Source of the DNA: Rusavskia elegans
Taxonomy: Eukaryota; Ascomycota; Lecanoromycetes; Teloschistales; Teloschistaceae
Direction of reading: 5' to 3'
Length of the DNA stretch: 64,000 bases
Assembly: GCA_011316305.1 (NCBI GenBank)
Contig: SAUG01000034.1
Coordinates: 186,001 to 250,000, forward strand
Shown: in pieces, positions 1 to 11,625 of the stretch
Layout of the letters: each line of letters begins with the position of its first letter
Position numbering within the stretch: the stretch's first letter is position 1
The notes under the pieces: generated by a model
What the model was told of the DNA's origin: nothing
The model's database searches: none
What the model saw: only the letters and a program-made list of their open reading frames with translations
Position numbers and translations under genes: made by a program

Positions 1-1645
1 TAATTTCTAACTTTCTATTAAAAGAATAATTTTTCTAATAATATTTAGAATATTTCTAATTATATTAAAAATAAATAGATAGAATTTAAATATAAAGCTA
101 TATATTATATAGCGAATCCTAGCTAATATTATATTTTAATAGAAATCCGATAAAATCTTTTTTTATAAAATTACTACTATAGAAGATAATATATATAACG
201 AGCCAGTAATAATATACTATTTTTTTTATAGAAAATAATCGGATAGTTTATTCCGACTATAATAATACTTTTATTATTTTTATCGTAATAAAATAGAAGG
301 TATATAAATAGGAGATAAAAAAATAGACGGCGATTACTTTAATAAAGAATCGCTACTTTAATTTAATAGTTTCGTAAAAAAAAACTCCGAAATAGAAAGA
401 TTTTAGAACTGCTATTAATATAAGCTAATAATAATAGATTATAATCTATTTTACGGTATTATATTTTTATAATTATAATTAATTTTTTCCGTTTCGGAAT
501 CGCCTTCCTAGAAAGTATAGAAAGCTAGAAGTTAGAATTTCTATTCGAAAAGAGATTCCTATTTCTAAAAAAAACTAATAAAGCTATATAGATACTAACT
601 ATTAATTATTAATAGAATTAAAGAAATATTAGAAGTTTTAGTAAAATAGTTTATTATATTTAAAGTAGGCTAAATTATTGTTTTAGTAATTAAATTTAGC
701 TAGCTCTACCGTAGAGTTTTATACGAGATCAGACTACTAAAAAGATTTAAATTTACCTACTAATATTATATACTATCTACTCGCTAAAAGATAAACCTTT
801 ATATATATAAATTATAAAATCTATTAAATATATTTAAACGATATAGAAATTATAAAAATTAAATCGTTTTTAAACCCGATATTAATTATTAAAGAATTCG
901 ATTATTATATCCGGTAGGTTTAGTACTTTTTAGTAGTTAATTCCGTATTTTAGACCCCTTCCTCTTTTAAATATTTAAAAGAGATCCTTTTTTTTTAACT
1001 ATCTATTTTAACTTTATATTATATACTAATTACGTAAACTTTAAAACTATAATTTTTATATTTTCTACTTATATATACGTACTATAAAATCTAAAAAGAT
1101 CTAATATATCCGATTTAAATTAGATAAATAGTATCTCTTTATCGATATTTACTTCGATTATAGAAAATATTTTACTACTAAAAATTTTCGGAGAAACTTT
1201 TTATCTAGTTAATTATAGAATATTTAGTTTAACTTTTTATATAAATTTTAATAATATTATCGAATTTATTATATATTGAATTTAGCTATAAATAGTATAT
1301 ATAAACAACGCTTTATTTTTATTATTAACTACTATTATTTATATATTTTCTAAAATTTTTCTTAGATCTTTTTTTATAGGGCTCTTTTATAGTATATTTA
1401 ATATAAAACCTCGAGGTCTTCCTTTCTTTTTACTACTAGCTTTTTACTTTCTAGTTTAAAAATATTTTACTTTCTCTTCCGCTTTCTTTTCCGTTTCTTT
1501 CGCTTTTTCTTCTAGTATTTGTATTCTCGCTACTAATAGCTTAACCTTTTTTATCTTTATATATATACGTAGCGTTATAAACGGAGGTAAAAGCGGAAGT
1601 AAAAGCGAAAAAGGCGGTAGAAAAGATAATAGAAAAAGTAATCGG

Positions 1646-1780
1646 AAAGAAAAAATCTTTATTACTATATATAAAACTATAGATAACGGAGAAAAAAAAA
1701 TCTTTATTACTATATATAGAGCTATAGGTAGCGGAGAAAAAAAAGTCTTTATTACTATATATAGAGCTATAGGCGGCGGA
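1646..1780. repeat. 45-bp tandem repeat, three copies
   Basis: Three head-to-tail units of exactly 45 bp lie at 1,646-1,690, 1,691-1,735 and 1,736-1,780. Each has an A-rich start, the core TCTTTATTACTATATATA and an end close to CTATAGGTAGCGGA. The copies differ mainly by G/A and C/T changes, as expected after RIP. A period divisible by three fits an amino-acid repeat (15 residues) in the element's original protein, but that is inference. Confidence 0.7.
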
Positions 1781-3359
1781 AAAGGTAAAGAAATAAAGGT
1801 TAGAGTTTTTAATATCTCTAATAATACGAGGTTATTTTATTCTTAAAACTATAACCTATCTTTAAAAGGAACTCTCGAAATATTAGAGATAGGAGGCGCC
1901 TCTATACGAGATATAGGCGCCTCTTACCTCTAATATAGCGGTTAAGGTACGAGAGGTTTTATCTAAAAAGATAGAAGAGACAGAAATTTTATTAAAACAA
2001 ACTAGCGGAATAGCGGAATTTAAGAAATAGATAGAAAAAACGCTAAAAATCTCGTAGAAATATAATTAATAGATAGAAAAATAGAAGATAGATATATATA
2101 TCTAAAAGTCGTCCCGGAATGATTATATATATTTAGCTACTAATTATACTACTAATTTTAAAATAAAAACGTAGGATTAAAAAATATTTTCTCCTATAAT
2201 TATTAAAAATAGAATTACTTTTAAAAAGAAAATTCTATCGGTATTTAATATTATAGTATATAATACTACGGTATAGTATATTAAACTTTCTATAGCGTTT
2301 ACTAAAATAAAAATATTATATTAAAAGAATATCCTATCGGCGCCGGCGCGGTTAATATATAATTTTACTACTAATAAATCTACTAGACCGTCTACTATTA
2401 AATAGTAATCTTTTTCTAGGCTATTTAATTCTTTTCCGCCTTTTCCGTTTTTTTTTTTACTATTTTATTACGTTATTTAGTAGTACGTTTAGCGATTTCT
2501 ATACTAATACGAGCTCGCTAGTTTACTTTACCGTATTTTTTTAAATACTCGAGCTTTTCTACTTTCCTAGTAGTATTTACAGGCGGGAAAAGAGTTTCGA
2601 GATTATTATTAGCGTATTTGTAATTCTATAATACCGTTTTAATCTACGTTTTAAATCTATCGGTTTAGAAAGAAAAAAGTTTATTATAAAGTTTCTAAAG
2701 GTTTATTATAGTATATACTATTATATTTTATCGCCGAATTCGATCTCTTTTTAGCTTTATAATATTAGGATCGATCTAGAATTATTATAATATCGGGACC
2801 GCTAGTAAACTACGATAAAACGATTATTTTTATTAATAAACTAATAGAAATAGATAAAGGAAAAAAGAATAGCTATTTCCCGGCAAGTAACTTTTAGTAA
2901 TAAATATCTATAGGGTAGTTTAAATTAGAATTTAATTCTATAATAGTATTCGGAAAACTTTTTATTATTATTAATATTTCTTTCTATATTTTCTTTAGCG
3001 TTCTTCTACGCAGCTTCTATAAAATTAAACGCTATAATCTATTCCGGATTAATTTTATAGATCGCCTAAATAGTAATATTACTAATAAGAAATTAATAGT
3101 TATAAATTTTAGTAATTCGAAGCCTAATTCTATAAGAATTATTTTCTTTTTTCTAAATAAAACGATATTAAAGCTCTAGTAACAAAGCTATAGATTTTAT
3201 CGCTATATCGAAATTTATCTAAAAATTTATTACCGCTTTAATTAAAGGGTAGATACTTTTATTACGTTAAATTATATAGCTTTCGAGATTATAATAGTAT
3301 TTAATAAAGTAATAGATAACTATTAACTTTTTATAATATTATATTTTATTATATATACG

Positions 3360-3777
3360 ATTAATCATTCGGATTTTGATTTTAATCTTTTACGATTCTA
3401 ACGCTAGAGGCGCTAAACCGATCAGATTACGTAATTATTTGGTATTTAAGTATTTTACCGAGAACTCGAATTAAAGACTCCCGAAGGAGCTAGATTTAAA
3501 CTAAAATCTAGAAGGAAACCGTAATCTATTTAATTTTATTAATTAATTTAATTAAGTTCGATCGATCGGGCTAGACCGAGACGATCTACTATCTAGTCTT
3601 TCTATATTTTAAACTCTATAAAAATCGACTTAGTCGATAGAAAAAATTTAAGTATTAGATTAGTCTTCGAGGGATTCGAACTTTCGACCTGCTAGATTAA
3701 CTCCGCTAATTCCGAGATAGAGCGCGGATCTGTTAGACCTCTAGGTCACGCAGCGTTACCACTGCGCCACCAGGCCA
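3360..3777 (-). mobile_element. tRNA-derived SINE-like element
   Basis: On the minus strand from 3,777 there is a head with an A-box-like TGGCGCAGTGG at about 3,760-3,770 and a B-box-like GTTCGAATCCC at about 3,667-3,677, as in RNA polymerase III promoters of tRNAs. The T stem reads GAAAG against CCCTC, which would pair perfectly if two A were G, so G-to-A changes have probably damaged it. The boxes are about 90 bp apart, longer than in most tRNAs, and the acceptor ends do not pair, so this is not a functional tRNA. A body of some 300 bp follows. It keeps more CA/TG than its surroundings. The 3' boundary is approximate. Confidence 0.4.
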
Positions 3778-6188
3778 TTATATTTTATTAATATATTTAT
3801 ATTTAGCGGGTTTAAACTCGTTAATAAATATCTAGCAATTAATTTCTAGATCGGCCTCGGTAGTAGACTATAAATAGGCCTATATAAAAATTTTAAAGAA
3901 ATTTCGTTTTCTAAATATTATATCAGTTTTTTCTTTTTAAAAGATATACTATATAGCGTTAAAAATAACGTTAATCTTTATATAAAATAGACTAAAAGAT
4001 AATAAAAAAGGAAATAGATAATAAAATAGAAAAATTAGGACTTTAAATTTTTAGAACGTTTAGTACGCCGATCCCCCTCTAAATCTTTAATATTATTTTC
4101 TACTATCTCTATACTACTAGAGCTAAATAGTTAAAATTACTCTATATTATCTAAATGATTTTTACAGTTGATTTCAGATATAATAGAATATATTTTATAA
4201 AAGGTTAATATTATTTAGAATGAAAATAGAGAAATATAAATACTATATATAACGGAATAAAATCTTTTCCTAAATCTTTAATAGCATTTTCTACCTTTTC
4301 TATACGATTATTAAATAATATTAAATATTCTAAAAGATTTATCGATTATGTAATATCTATTTAAAGTATTATAGAATATATTTTAAAAAAGTAGATATTA
4401 TTAATATACGAATTATAAAAATATAAATCTATCGAAACTAGTATCTAGAAAAAGAAAATAGGTTATTTATTTTTAATTATAGTCTTTCGCTTTTGTAATC
4501 TTCTATTATATCGCCGCTGCTATATACTATTTATATAGTTACTATTAGATATAAGCTATTAATTTATTTAGTACCGATTAGATACCTATATTTTAATCTA
4601 TAATAATAACTCGGGGTTCTATATAATTATTAAAGACTTCGTCTTTTAAATATTTTAGAAAAAATTTAATAACTTTTTAGCTTTCCGAAAAGTAAAAGAA
4701 AAAGGCTATAAAAAAGGTTTTATCGATATTCGTAATATTAACTATAATAAGATAAGGTATCTATAAAATATTAATACTAAATATTATATTAAACTATAAT
4801 ATAAAATCGCTATAGAATTTTTTAGCGAGTTTTTTCTAGTATTTATCGATAAAAAAGATTTACTATATTATTTTTCTAACTAATATCTTTTCGGTATTAT
4901 ATTCGTATTTATATCAAATATATATTATCTACTTAAAATTTTAAAAAACTTTAAATACGCCGCCGATAATCTTTTCGCGATTATAAATTATAGAAAAAAC
5001 AAGATTATAGTATTTCTTTCTACTAATATAAAGAATTTTATTGTATATCCGGTTAATAGTAGCGAAAACTAATTTATTTTTAGCGAACGAAAGATTTTCT
5101 CTATAGTAAACTATCGCTAATTCGATTACTTTTACGATATCCGGATAATATATTTTATATATATAATAGCTATAAGGATTTAGAACTATTTTATAACTAT
5201 AGATAGAAATAAAATAGTCTTTAACTATAAAAATCTACAGTTTAATAGTCGGATTAATTAATAAATTCCTATATATTATAAAATAACGCTATTTATAATC
5301 TTTCGCGGTAATATTAGTCTATTTCCGAAAATAATAGAATATAATATTATCTTTTTCGTTTTTTATAATATATTTATTAAATTTTCTATTATTTTAAATA
5401 TTCTTTTTATAATAGCTATAGGCGAAAGTCTTCCGAAGTATTTCTTTAAAAGTTCTACCTTTAATAATAATAGCGAGGAAATTCTAACTAAAAAAATAAT
5501 TTAATATCCTTTTATAAACTTTTTTTTCAGTAATAAATTTTTCGTAATATATAGATATTTAAAGATGACCGAACGGTATAGTATTAATAACCTTCTATAT
5601 ATTAAATATAAATTCTTTAAAAAAACTTCGGGTTATATATCTAATTTACTAATATAGGTAGTAGAAAAAAAAAATAGAATTTTAAAAAAAATAGAAGAAA
5701 ATAGTAGCGGTAGCGGCAGTAGTAGTATAGTATATAAGTCCGGTAGTAGAGAAATAGATAAAATATAAAAAGAATAAAGAATATAGAAAAAATAATATAG
5801 GTATACGCCTATATAATAGTTAGAAATAAATATAGATAACGGTAAAATAGTATATACGATAAATATAGAATAATAAAGTAATATAAAGAAAGTACTTATA
5901 ATTAGATATAGAACCCCTGCGGAATTAATATAGCTTTCCCGCGATATTACGCCCGCTAGCATGTTACGTTCAGTTGTTGCGCTCCCGAGACACTCCGGAA
6001 TGGAAGACGTAGAATTGGCGCCAAGCGGTGTCATGCACGTCATTCCTCCGTCATACGTCATCGTCATTATTAATACCTCTGTTTCTTTTTTGGCGTTCTT
6101 CGATGTGGAGTGGCCCAGATTCCAACTTATGTTGCATGAAAGTCTTTATAAATCTATCAAGGCTCTTCTCCTCTCCGTCACCTCGTAC

Positions 6189-8150
6189 ATGCTCCTCCGC
6201 ACTCTGCTACAGCGTCCCTTGTCATCCTCTTCCCGTCTCGCCAAAATGACCGCCCACCATTCCAGCAACACTCCCACCAGCAGCAGCAGCAGCAATGGCG
6301 CCTCCGTCGCTGGAGTCTCCCTACAAGATCTTCCCAAATCAAATACCTTCACTTCAAATCTTCCTCCAGATCCTGAATTCCGAACCCCTTCTGACTCACA
6401 CAATGCGCCACGACAAGACCTAGGGCCTCGCATGGTCAAGGGCGCCCTCTATACTTATGTACGCCCCGAGGAAACTTCGGACCCCGAATTACTTGGTATA
6501 AGTCCAGCAGCGATGCGCGATATCGGAATTCAATCCGGCGAAGAAGACACGCCAGATTTCAAAGCCCTGGTCGCGGGCAACAAGATATACTGGGATCCAT
6601 CGACCGAAAAGGGAATATACCCTTGGGCGCAATGCTACGGAGGGTATCAATTCGGGTCATGGGCTGGTCAATTGGGCGACGGCCGCGCTATATCCCTGTT
6701 TGAATCCACGAACCCGTCTACGAAGACCCGTTACGAGATCCAACTCAAAGGTGCCGGCAGAACACCGTACTCGCGCTTCGCAGACGGAAAAGCAGTTCTC
6801 AGATCCAGTATTCGCGAATTCATTGTTTCCGAGGCCCTCAATGCCCTTCACATACCCAGCACTCGCGCGCTCTCTCTCACACTCGCGCCTAAATCCAAGG
6901 TCCGACGTGAGCGGATTGAGCCCGGGGCGATAGTAGCACGATTTGCTCAGTCCTGGTTACGGATTGGCACATTCGACATCCTACGCGCTCGAGGTGACAG
7001 GAAGAATATACGCAAATTGGCTACATACGTCGCAGAAAACGTCTACTCGGGCTGGACATCTTTCCCTTCTATCCTTCCAGAATCCGCATCCGCAACCTCC
7101 TCCTCTACCATCAATCCTACTCGAAACGTCCCGCCCGAGAAGACAGAGGGCGAAGCTCCAGGCGAAGAAAACCGGTTTGCACGCCTCTACCGCGAAATCG
7201 CTCGGCGTAATGCCATCACAGTAGCATACTGGCAAGCCTACGCTTTCACCAACGGCGTCTTGAATACCGACAATACATCTCTATTGGGGTTGTCCCTAGA
7301 CTTCGGCCCCTTTGCCTTTCTAGACAATTTCGACCCTTCATACACTCCCAACCACGACGACCATGCGCTAAGATACAGCTACCGCAACCAGCCCTCAATA
7401 GTATGGTGGAATCTTCTCCGCCTGGGTGAATCTCTCGGCGAACTCATTGGTGCCGGCAGCCGAGTAGATGAAGACCAATTCGTCAAAGAAGGCGTAACCA
7501 AAGCCTTCGCCCCTGAAATCATACAAAGGGCGGAAACGATCATTGAACGGGTCGGCGAGGAATACAAAGCCGTTTTCCTGGCGGAATATACGCGGCTGAT
7601 GCGGAAGCGGTTCGGTCTCACTTCGGAAAATGCGAAAGACTTTGACGAATTGTTTTCGGAGGCGCTGGATACCATGGAAGCTTTGGAATTGGATTTTAAC
7701 CATTTCTTTAGACGATTGTCCAGCGTCAAGGTGAAGGATCTGGAGAATAACGAGGGCAGGAAATGGGTCGCGGGTAGATTCTTCCATGCCGAGGGGGTCA
7801 CTGGGTTAGGGAACAATGAGAAGGGAGCAAAAGAGAAAATAGCCAAGTGGTTGGAAAGGTGGAGGGCAAGAGTCCAAGAGGACTGGGGCAATGATGATGA
7901 GGGCGATGGGAAGAGGGAGGTCGAGATGAAGAAAGTCAACCCCAAGTTCATACCCAGATCCTGGGTGCTGGACGAACTTATTCAGAGGGTCGAGCATGGT
8001 GGGGAGAGGGAGGTCATTGGGCAGGTAATGGAGATGGCGTTGAATCCATTTCAGGATGTGTGGGAGACTGGCGATCGAAAGCAGGAGGAGAGATGGTGTG
8101 GTGATGTGCCAAGGGGCAATAGGCAGATGATGTGTAGCTGCTCATCGTAA
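6189..8150 (+). CDS. SelO/Fmp40-like mitochondrial protein AMPylase
   Basis: This single-exon gene encodes 653 residues of the SelO (YdiU, UPF0061) family, pseudokinases that transfer AMP to Ser/Thr/Tyr of target proteins and are linked to redox stress; yeast Fmp40 is mitochondrial. Visible family blocks are GYQFGSWAGQLGDGR, EIQLKGAGRTPYSRF with GKAVLRSSIREF, ARFAQSWLRIGTF and the catalytic NGVLNTDNTSLLGLSLDFGPF. The C-terminus ends CSCSS: animal SelO has selenocysteine near this position, and fungi, which lack selenoproteins, use Cys. The start was chosen because MLLRTLLQRPLSSSSRLA resembles a mitochondrial presequence; the frame stays open back to 5,961, but that extension looks non-coding. 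The RIP block ends less than 270 bp upstream, so the promoter must be short. Family call sure, start less so. Confidence 0.93.
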   Translation: MLLRTLLQRPLSSSSRLAKMTAHHSSNTPTSSSSSNGASVAGVSLQDLPKSNTFTSNLPPDPEFRTPSDSHNAPRQDLGPRMVKGALYTYVRPEETSDPELLGISPAAMRDIGIQSGEEDTPDFKALVAGNKIYWDPSTEKGIYPWAQCYGGYQFGSWAGQLGDGRAISLFESTNPSTKTRYEIQLKGAGRTPYSRFADGKAVLRSSIREFIVSEALNALHIPSTRALSLTLAPKSKVRRERIEPGAIVARFAQSWLRIGTFDILRARGDRKNIRKLATYVAENVYSGWTSFPSILPESASATSSSTINPTRNVPPEKTEGEAPGEENRFARLYREIARRNAITVAYWQAYAFTNGVLNTDNTSLLGLSLDFGPFAFLDNFDPSYTPNHDDHALRYSYRNQPSIVWWNLLRLGESLGELIGAGSRVDEDQFVKEGVTKAFAPEIIQRAETIIERVGEEYKAVFLAEYTRLMRKRFGLTSENAKDFDELFSEALDTMEALELDFNHFFRRLSSVKVKDLENNEGRKWVAGRFFHAEGVTGLGNNEKGAKEKIAKWLERWRARVQEDWGNDDEGDGKREVEMKKVNPKFIPRSWVLDELIQRVEHGGEREVIGQVMEMALNPFQDVWETGDRKQEERWCGDVPRGNRQMMCSCSS

Positions 8151-8602
8151 TTCCTGGTATGAACATTCTAGCGAGTATGGCTTTTCTCCACTGCACACCC
8201 CCTATAAGAGCTGCGTGAAGACGGCTAAGCAACTGTTAGGTCCTTTGAGGTTTCGACTGCTGTACACCCTCCGTTGCGGATGAGTTTCAATATAATGAGT
8301 CCGATCTTTATCTTATAAGCCCGGTTCATGCTCGTGATTGCGTCAAGCCCACCATGAACTATGGGAGTCCCATGGATTATGAGCCATGGGAGAGACTCAA
8401 TAGCCTGATCCATAAGCAAGTCATTATTCTACTAGGGGGTCACAACCATACCTGGCGTTGTAGAGAGCAGTCTCCGCAAACTGCTACGACCATCCATCGC
8501 TCAACGAGCCTTGGTTTCTTCTTTGTCCTTCTTCGGCTTCGCTCTCGAACACTTTCGCCATTCATCAGGGTTGCATAGATCCAGAAGGATTGCTCAGCCG
8601 AG
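8151..8602. other. intergenic, nothing recognised
   Basis: This stretch of ordinary base composition follows the SelO gene. Only short ORFs occur and none looks like a protein family. It probably contains the SelO 3' untranslated region and the 5' flank of the decayed gene that follows. Confidence 0.5.
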
Positions 8603-9509
8603 ATGTCGTCGTTACTCAAACGGTATTTATAATTAAGTCGTGGTCGATCGACTTCGGTCATCGCAAACGCCAGTCAGCAAAGAGTATCAGAACTTAAAAC
8701 CAACCTTCCTCCGCCATATGGTGGGCCTACTTATTCGGGTACTGCGGATACCTCAGGTACGAATGCTGGTTCCCTCGATAAAGCGATTGACTTCGTAAGA
8801 AGTACTTCGGTCACCACTGACACTATGCCTCTAGGCAAAGAAGATGCTGATGTATGTATCGATGAAGCTACGGCTCAAGCGCATTAAATCGAAATCTGTC
8901 CGTATGAAAATTTGAAATCTTCGGCTCTTCAAGATATGGTGCATCTTCCAGGCTTCAAGCGCTCGAAACTCAAATGGCTAGAAGGAGTGACTTCTGGTCG
9001 AAACCCATGCGAAAGTCGCCATATCGGAAACCCACCCCAATCGTAGCTGCATGATGGAAACACCCAGTGGCCAAATCCCAGCAACGTTTATGGCTATGGT
9101 CATTTAATTTTTGAATACGCTGCGATGCAGCAAGTTTTCCTGGACCGCACCGTGGAGTAGTGTTGCTTGCTGACAGATTGGTTTTTTTTACCTCCAAAGC
9201 TTCACCAGAGACATCGATACGGCGGCAGGTGTGGACCGATTCTTCAACGATTATTCAACATCTCTCTGTCCCCACAAGCGGCTTCTCGGATTTACGACTC
9301 CACAACGGATTGAGACCTCTGTCAAATCATACAAGAAGGAAACAGATGCGAAACTCAACTACAAGCAGGCAGACTCGTTACACACTAAACAGGTGTGCAG
9401 GCATTGCCATACCTCATTTCAATTCCGCTTCATCAGGGACAGAATGTTCTTGGTGTCTAGTGTAAGGTTTCTAGGGAAATCAGAAGGCCAAAGGATCCTA
9501 TCTGGTTGA
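8603..9509 (+). pseudogene. decayed gene of unknown family
   Basis: One plus-strand frame starts at an ATG (8,603) and reads as plausible protein to 9,157, interrupted by TAA at 8,630, TAA at 8,885, TAG at 9,044 and TAG at 9,158. Each stop is one C-to-T or G-to-A change from CAA, CAG or TGG. Between the stops the frame is rich in balanced residues (for example PPYGGPTYSGTADTSG and NPSNVYGYGHLIFEY). Coding-like text then moves to other frames up to 9,509, including a CRHC segment near 9,395, which suggests frameshifts. I do not recognise the family. It could also be chance openness, but the length between stops argues for a dead gene. Confidence 0.4.
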
Positions 9510-9649
9510 CACAGTATGTAGGCTTCCACTCCACTCCAGATGCGGAGTTGGAAGAGTTGCCTCACTTTGCGGCACTGGCCTCTGTACTTGTTGCCAAGTC
9601 TGAGGGTGTCAATATGGATAGGGAGGTGACTGCTGTGCTTGATCGTTGG

Positions 9650-10312
9650 GGTGTTGACTTACCAAGCAGAGCCATTATCAATGCTCGTGAACCTTGCTCA
9701 TTGTTGACATCCCCGATATAACCGATCCAGGCTGAACCATGTTTTGAGAAGGCAGCCGGGGTTTCCTCCTGATCAACGGCGGTTGGAGCGAAAACCATGG
9801 ACTGAGTTCCGTGTCTGTTGGAGCGGGACGTAGACTCTGGAATCGATTGAGATATTCTTGAGGTGGACAGCCTTCATGCTGTACTCCCTTTCCAGTTCAA
9901 TCGCACGCTGATGACTGAGAACGGATTTGATGTTCTGACCAAGGTAGAAGGTGGTGCGGCGATAGTTGCCAAACTCCCACGGAAGGCCGAAGCTTCGAAA
10001 CATTCGATCGAAATCGGGAGGTCGGGAGAAGCTACTCAAGAGGCAGCAGAAGATGATTGTACCTCCGGCTTGTGCGTATGAGGATAGCTGCTTCTGCAGG
10101 GCAATGTGCTCTTAGCCAACGGTCAAACCGCCGTCGACAACGAGGATGACCTTGAGCGAAGAAGCAGACAGCAAACGTCTGACATTCACAGCGCTTCGAG
10201 CTTGAATGGTTCAATACTTCCGACTAATCTCGTCACAAAGCCCTTGGTATAGGTCGTCGAAGATGTTGGGTTGCATCCCGTTGCCCAGATGTAGAAAGAG
10301 TACCTGTGCCAT
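9650..10312 (-). pseudogene. pseudogene of a conserved fungal protein
   Basis: Reading from an ATG at 10,312 on the minus strand, the product begins MAQVLFLHLGNGMQ and continues to an in-frame TAA at 10,112-10,114 (codon 67). After the stop the same frame continues with AGGTIIF, SRPPDFDRMFRSFGLPWEFG and SMKAVHLKN until about 9,835. Then the frame changes and continues with SMVFAPTAVDQEETP and GYIGDVNNEQGS to about 9,650. The order (glycine-rich AGGT segment, GLPW block, KALHL block, GYVGDVN end) matches, as far as I remember, a fungal family of unknown function that may be related to class I glutamine amidotransferase/ThuA folds. One stop and one frameshift make it a pseudogene. The stop would be CAA before a single C-to-T change in CpA context. 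Confidence 0.6.
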
Positions 10313-10789
10313 AGCTTATTGACAAATGAAGAGATGGAGGGGAAAAAATGTGAAAGCGAGGCGAGGAGAAACGTCTGCAAATAAACACTTGGATTGGTGT
10401 GAAAGTAAGGGATCCAAATTAAGGTAGAGTCGGGATAATACGAGATTGTCGAAGAGAATGTTACCGTGCAAAGTGCCAGTGCCAGTGCCAGTGATGCTGA
10501 GACTGGGCCTGAAGATACCATGTGCCCGAATGAATATTGAATCCTGCTTGCTTTGTGAAAATACATGGATTGTTTTCCTTGTGAGAAAAGGAGGTGGCTG
10601 ATACCGAGCTTGTGGCGGAAGCTCCATTACGTAGTTTCATGTGGCTTCCCCAGCCTTCGCTTTCGTCGCTTCTTACAACATACAACTTATTATTATTGCT
10701 CTTCCTCAGCCGGATTATTCCTCTTTTTCTGTCGCGCATTTGGATCTGTCTTGCCGTGTAACAATCAATTTTGCTGACCTATATTTGCA
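10313..10789. promoter_or_regulatory. shared upstream region, no gene seen
   Basis: This gap lies between the start of the minus-strand pseudogene and the start of the BTB gene and would hold both promoters. Pyrimidine-rich stretches occur just before 10,790, as is common in fungal promoters. Small ORFs overlap here in several frames but none is convincing. Confidence 0.4.
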
Positions 10790-11625
10790 ATGTCTTCAGA
10801 ACCATCGCAGAATGGTGACGAGAAGCCGCAAAAGCCGCTCCATGAGTACACTCCAGGGAACAATCTCTTTGATCCTTCTCATTGCTGACGTCCTACCTCT
10901 ACAGGCTCCTAAGTAGTACCCTCGTCGATCTCTACGTCGGCGAAGAGAACAATCACTACCCGCTCCACGAAAAGCTCCTCTGTTACCACTCCCCCTTCTT
11001 CGCCTCGGTCTTCTACAACAAAGATAACAAATCCTCCCGGACCAAAGAGTATGGCCTTCCCGAAATCGAAGATAAACCCTTCGCCCTCTTCGTCGGCTGG
11101 CTTTATGCCCGTGCCCTTCGCGGGCCAGAAGAGGAACGGGACATCGGGCCTCTGCTCGATCTCTACTTCTTGGCTTCGAAGCTGCAAATCAAGGCCTTGG
11201 AGACCGACATCGTCGAAACAATCCGCGCATTCTATCATGATAATGAGACCTACCCTGGATTGAGGAGAGTGCAATATGTCTATGCCAACACGGACGAGGA
11301 CAACGTGATGCGAGAGATGATGGTCGGGAGCGTCGCCAGATATTTGACCTTGGCCGATAGTATCCCCGAACATTGGGCCAACGCCTTGAAGAAGAACGGT
11401 CAGCTGAGTGTAGATATCATCCGCAGTATCCAGGAATGGCACTTGGAGGCTCGCCAGGTGCCCGACGCGAGAGATGCCAGTGTCGATCGGGGCCGCAACG
11501 CCTTCAAGGGTGCACTCGGCTTCAGTCATGTCGACGAGGGGAGCTCCATGGAGAATGTGAAGGAAGAACACGAGCAAGAGGACGACGAAGAAGAAAGCCA
11601 TGTCAATGGAAACGGCGTTGCTTAG
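10790..11625 (+). CDS. BTB/POZ domain protein
   Basis: Two exons (10,790-10,845 and 10,905-11,625) give 258 residues. The intron (59 nt) has donor GTACAC, a CTGAC branch site 18 nt before the acceptor and acceptor CTACAG; splicing joins residues MSSEPSQNGDEKPQKPLHE to LLSSTLVDLYVG. Residues about 20-125 form a BTB/POZ fold typical of fungi: STLVDLYVG, then YPLHEKLLCYHSPFFASVF and LPEIEDKPFALFVGWLYA. BTB domains mediate dimerisation and often recruit substrates to cullin-3 ubiquitin ligases. No Kelch, MATH or zinc-finger partner domain is present. The tail is acidic (EEHEQEDDEEE). The specific role cannot be told from sequence. Confidence 0.85.

Larger units (their letters stand above)
1..5920. 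repeat. RIP-degraded AT-rich block, no intact gene
   Basis: The block consists almost entirely of A/T runs with scattered CG and almost no CA or TG; the first 180 bases contain neither dinucleotide. This is the known product of RIP, which turns CpA into TpA on both strands of duplicated DNA. Stop codons crowd every frame, so no protein can be read with confidence. The stretch 1,001-1,210 is recognisably similar to 16,250-16,455, which shows that at least part of the block is a dispersed repeat. I infer old transposon remnants but could not name the family here. Confidence 0.85.

Noticed and set aside
1830..1960. palindromic GAGGCGCCTC repeats, considered as a regulatory or origin site
   Set aside because: They are embedded in RIP-degraded transposon-like DNA and show no wider symmetry or known motif.
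5633..6067. minus-strand ORF of 144 codons at the island edge
   Set aside because: Its second half is Leu/Ile/Tyr/Ser-rich translation of RIP-degraded AT DNA, and its first half is the shadow of the region upstream of SelO.
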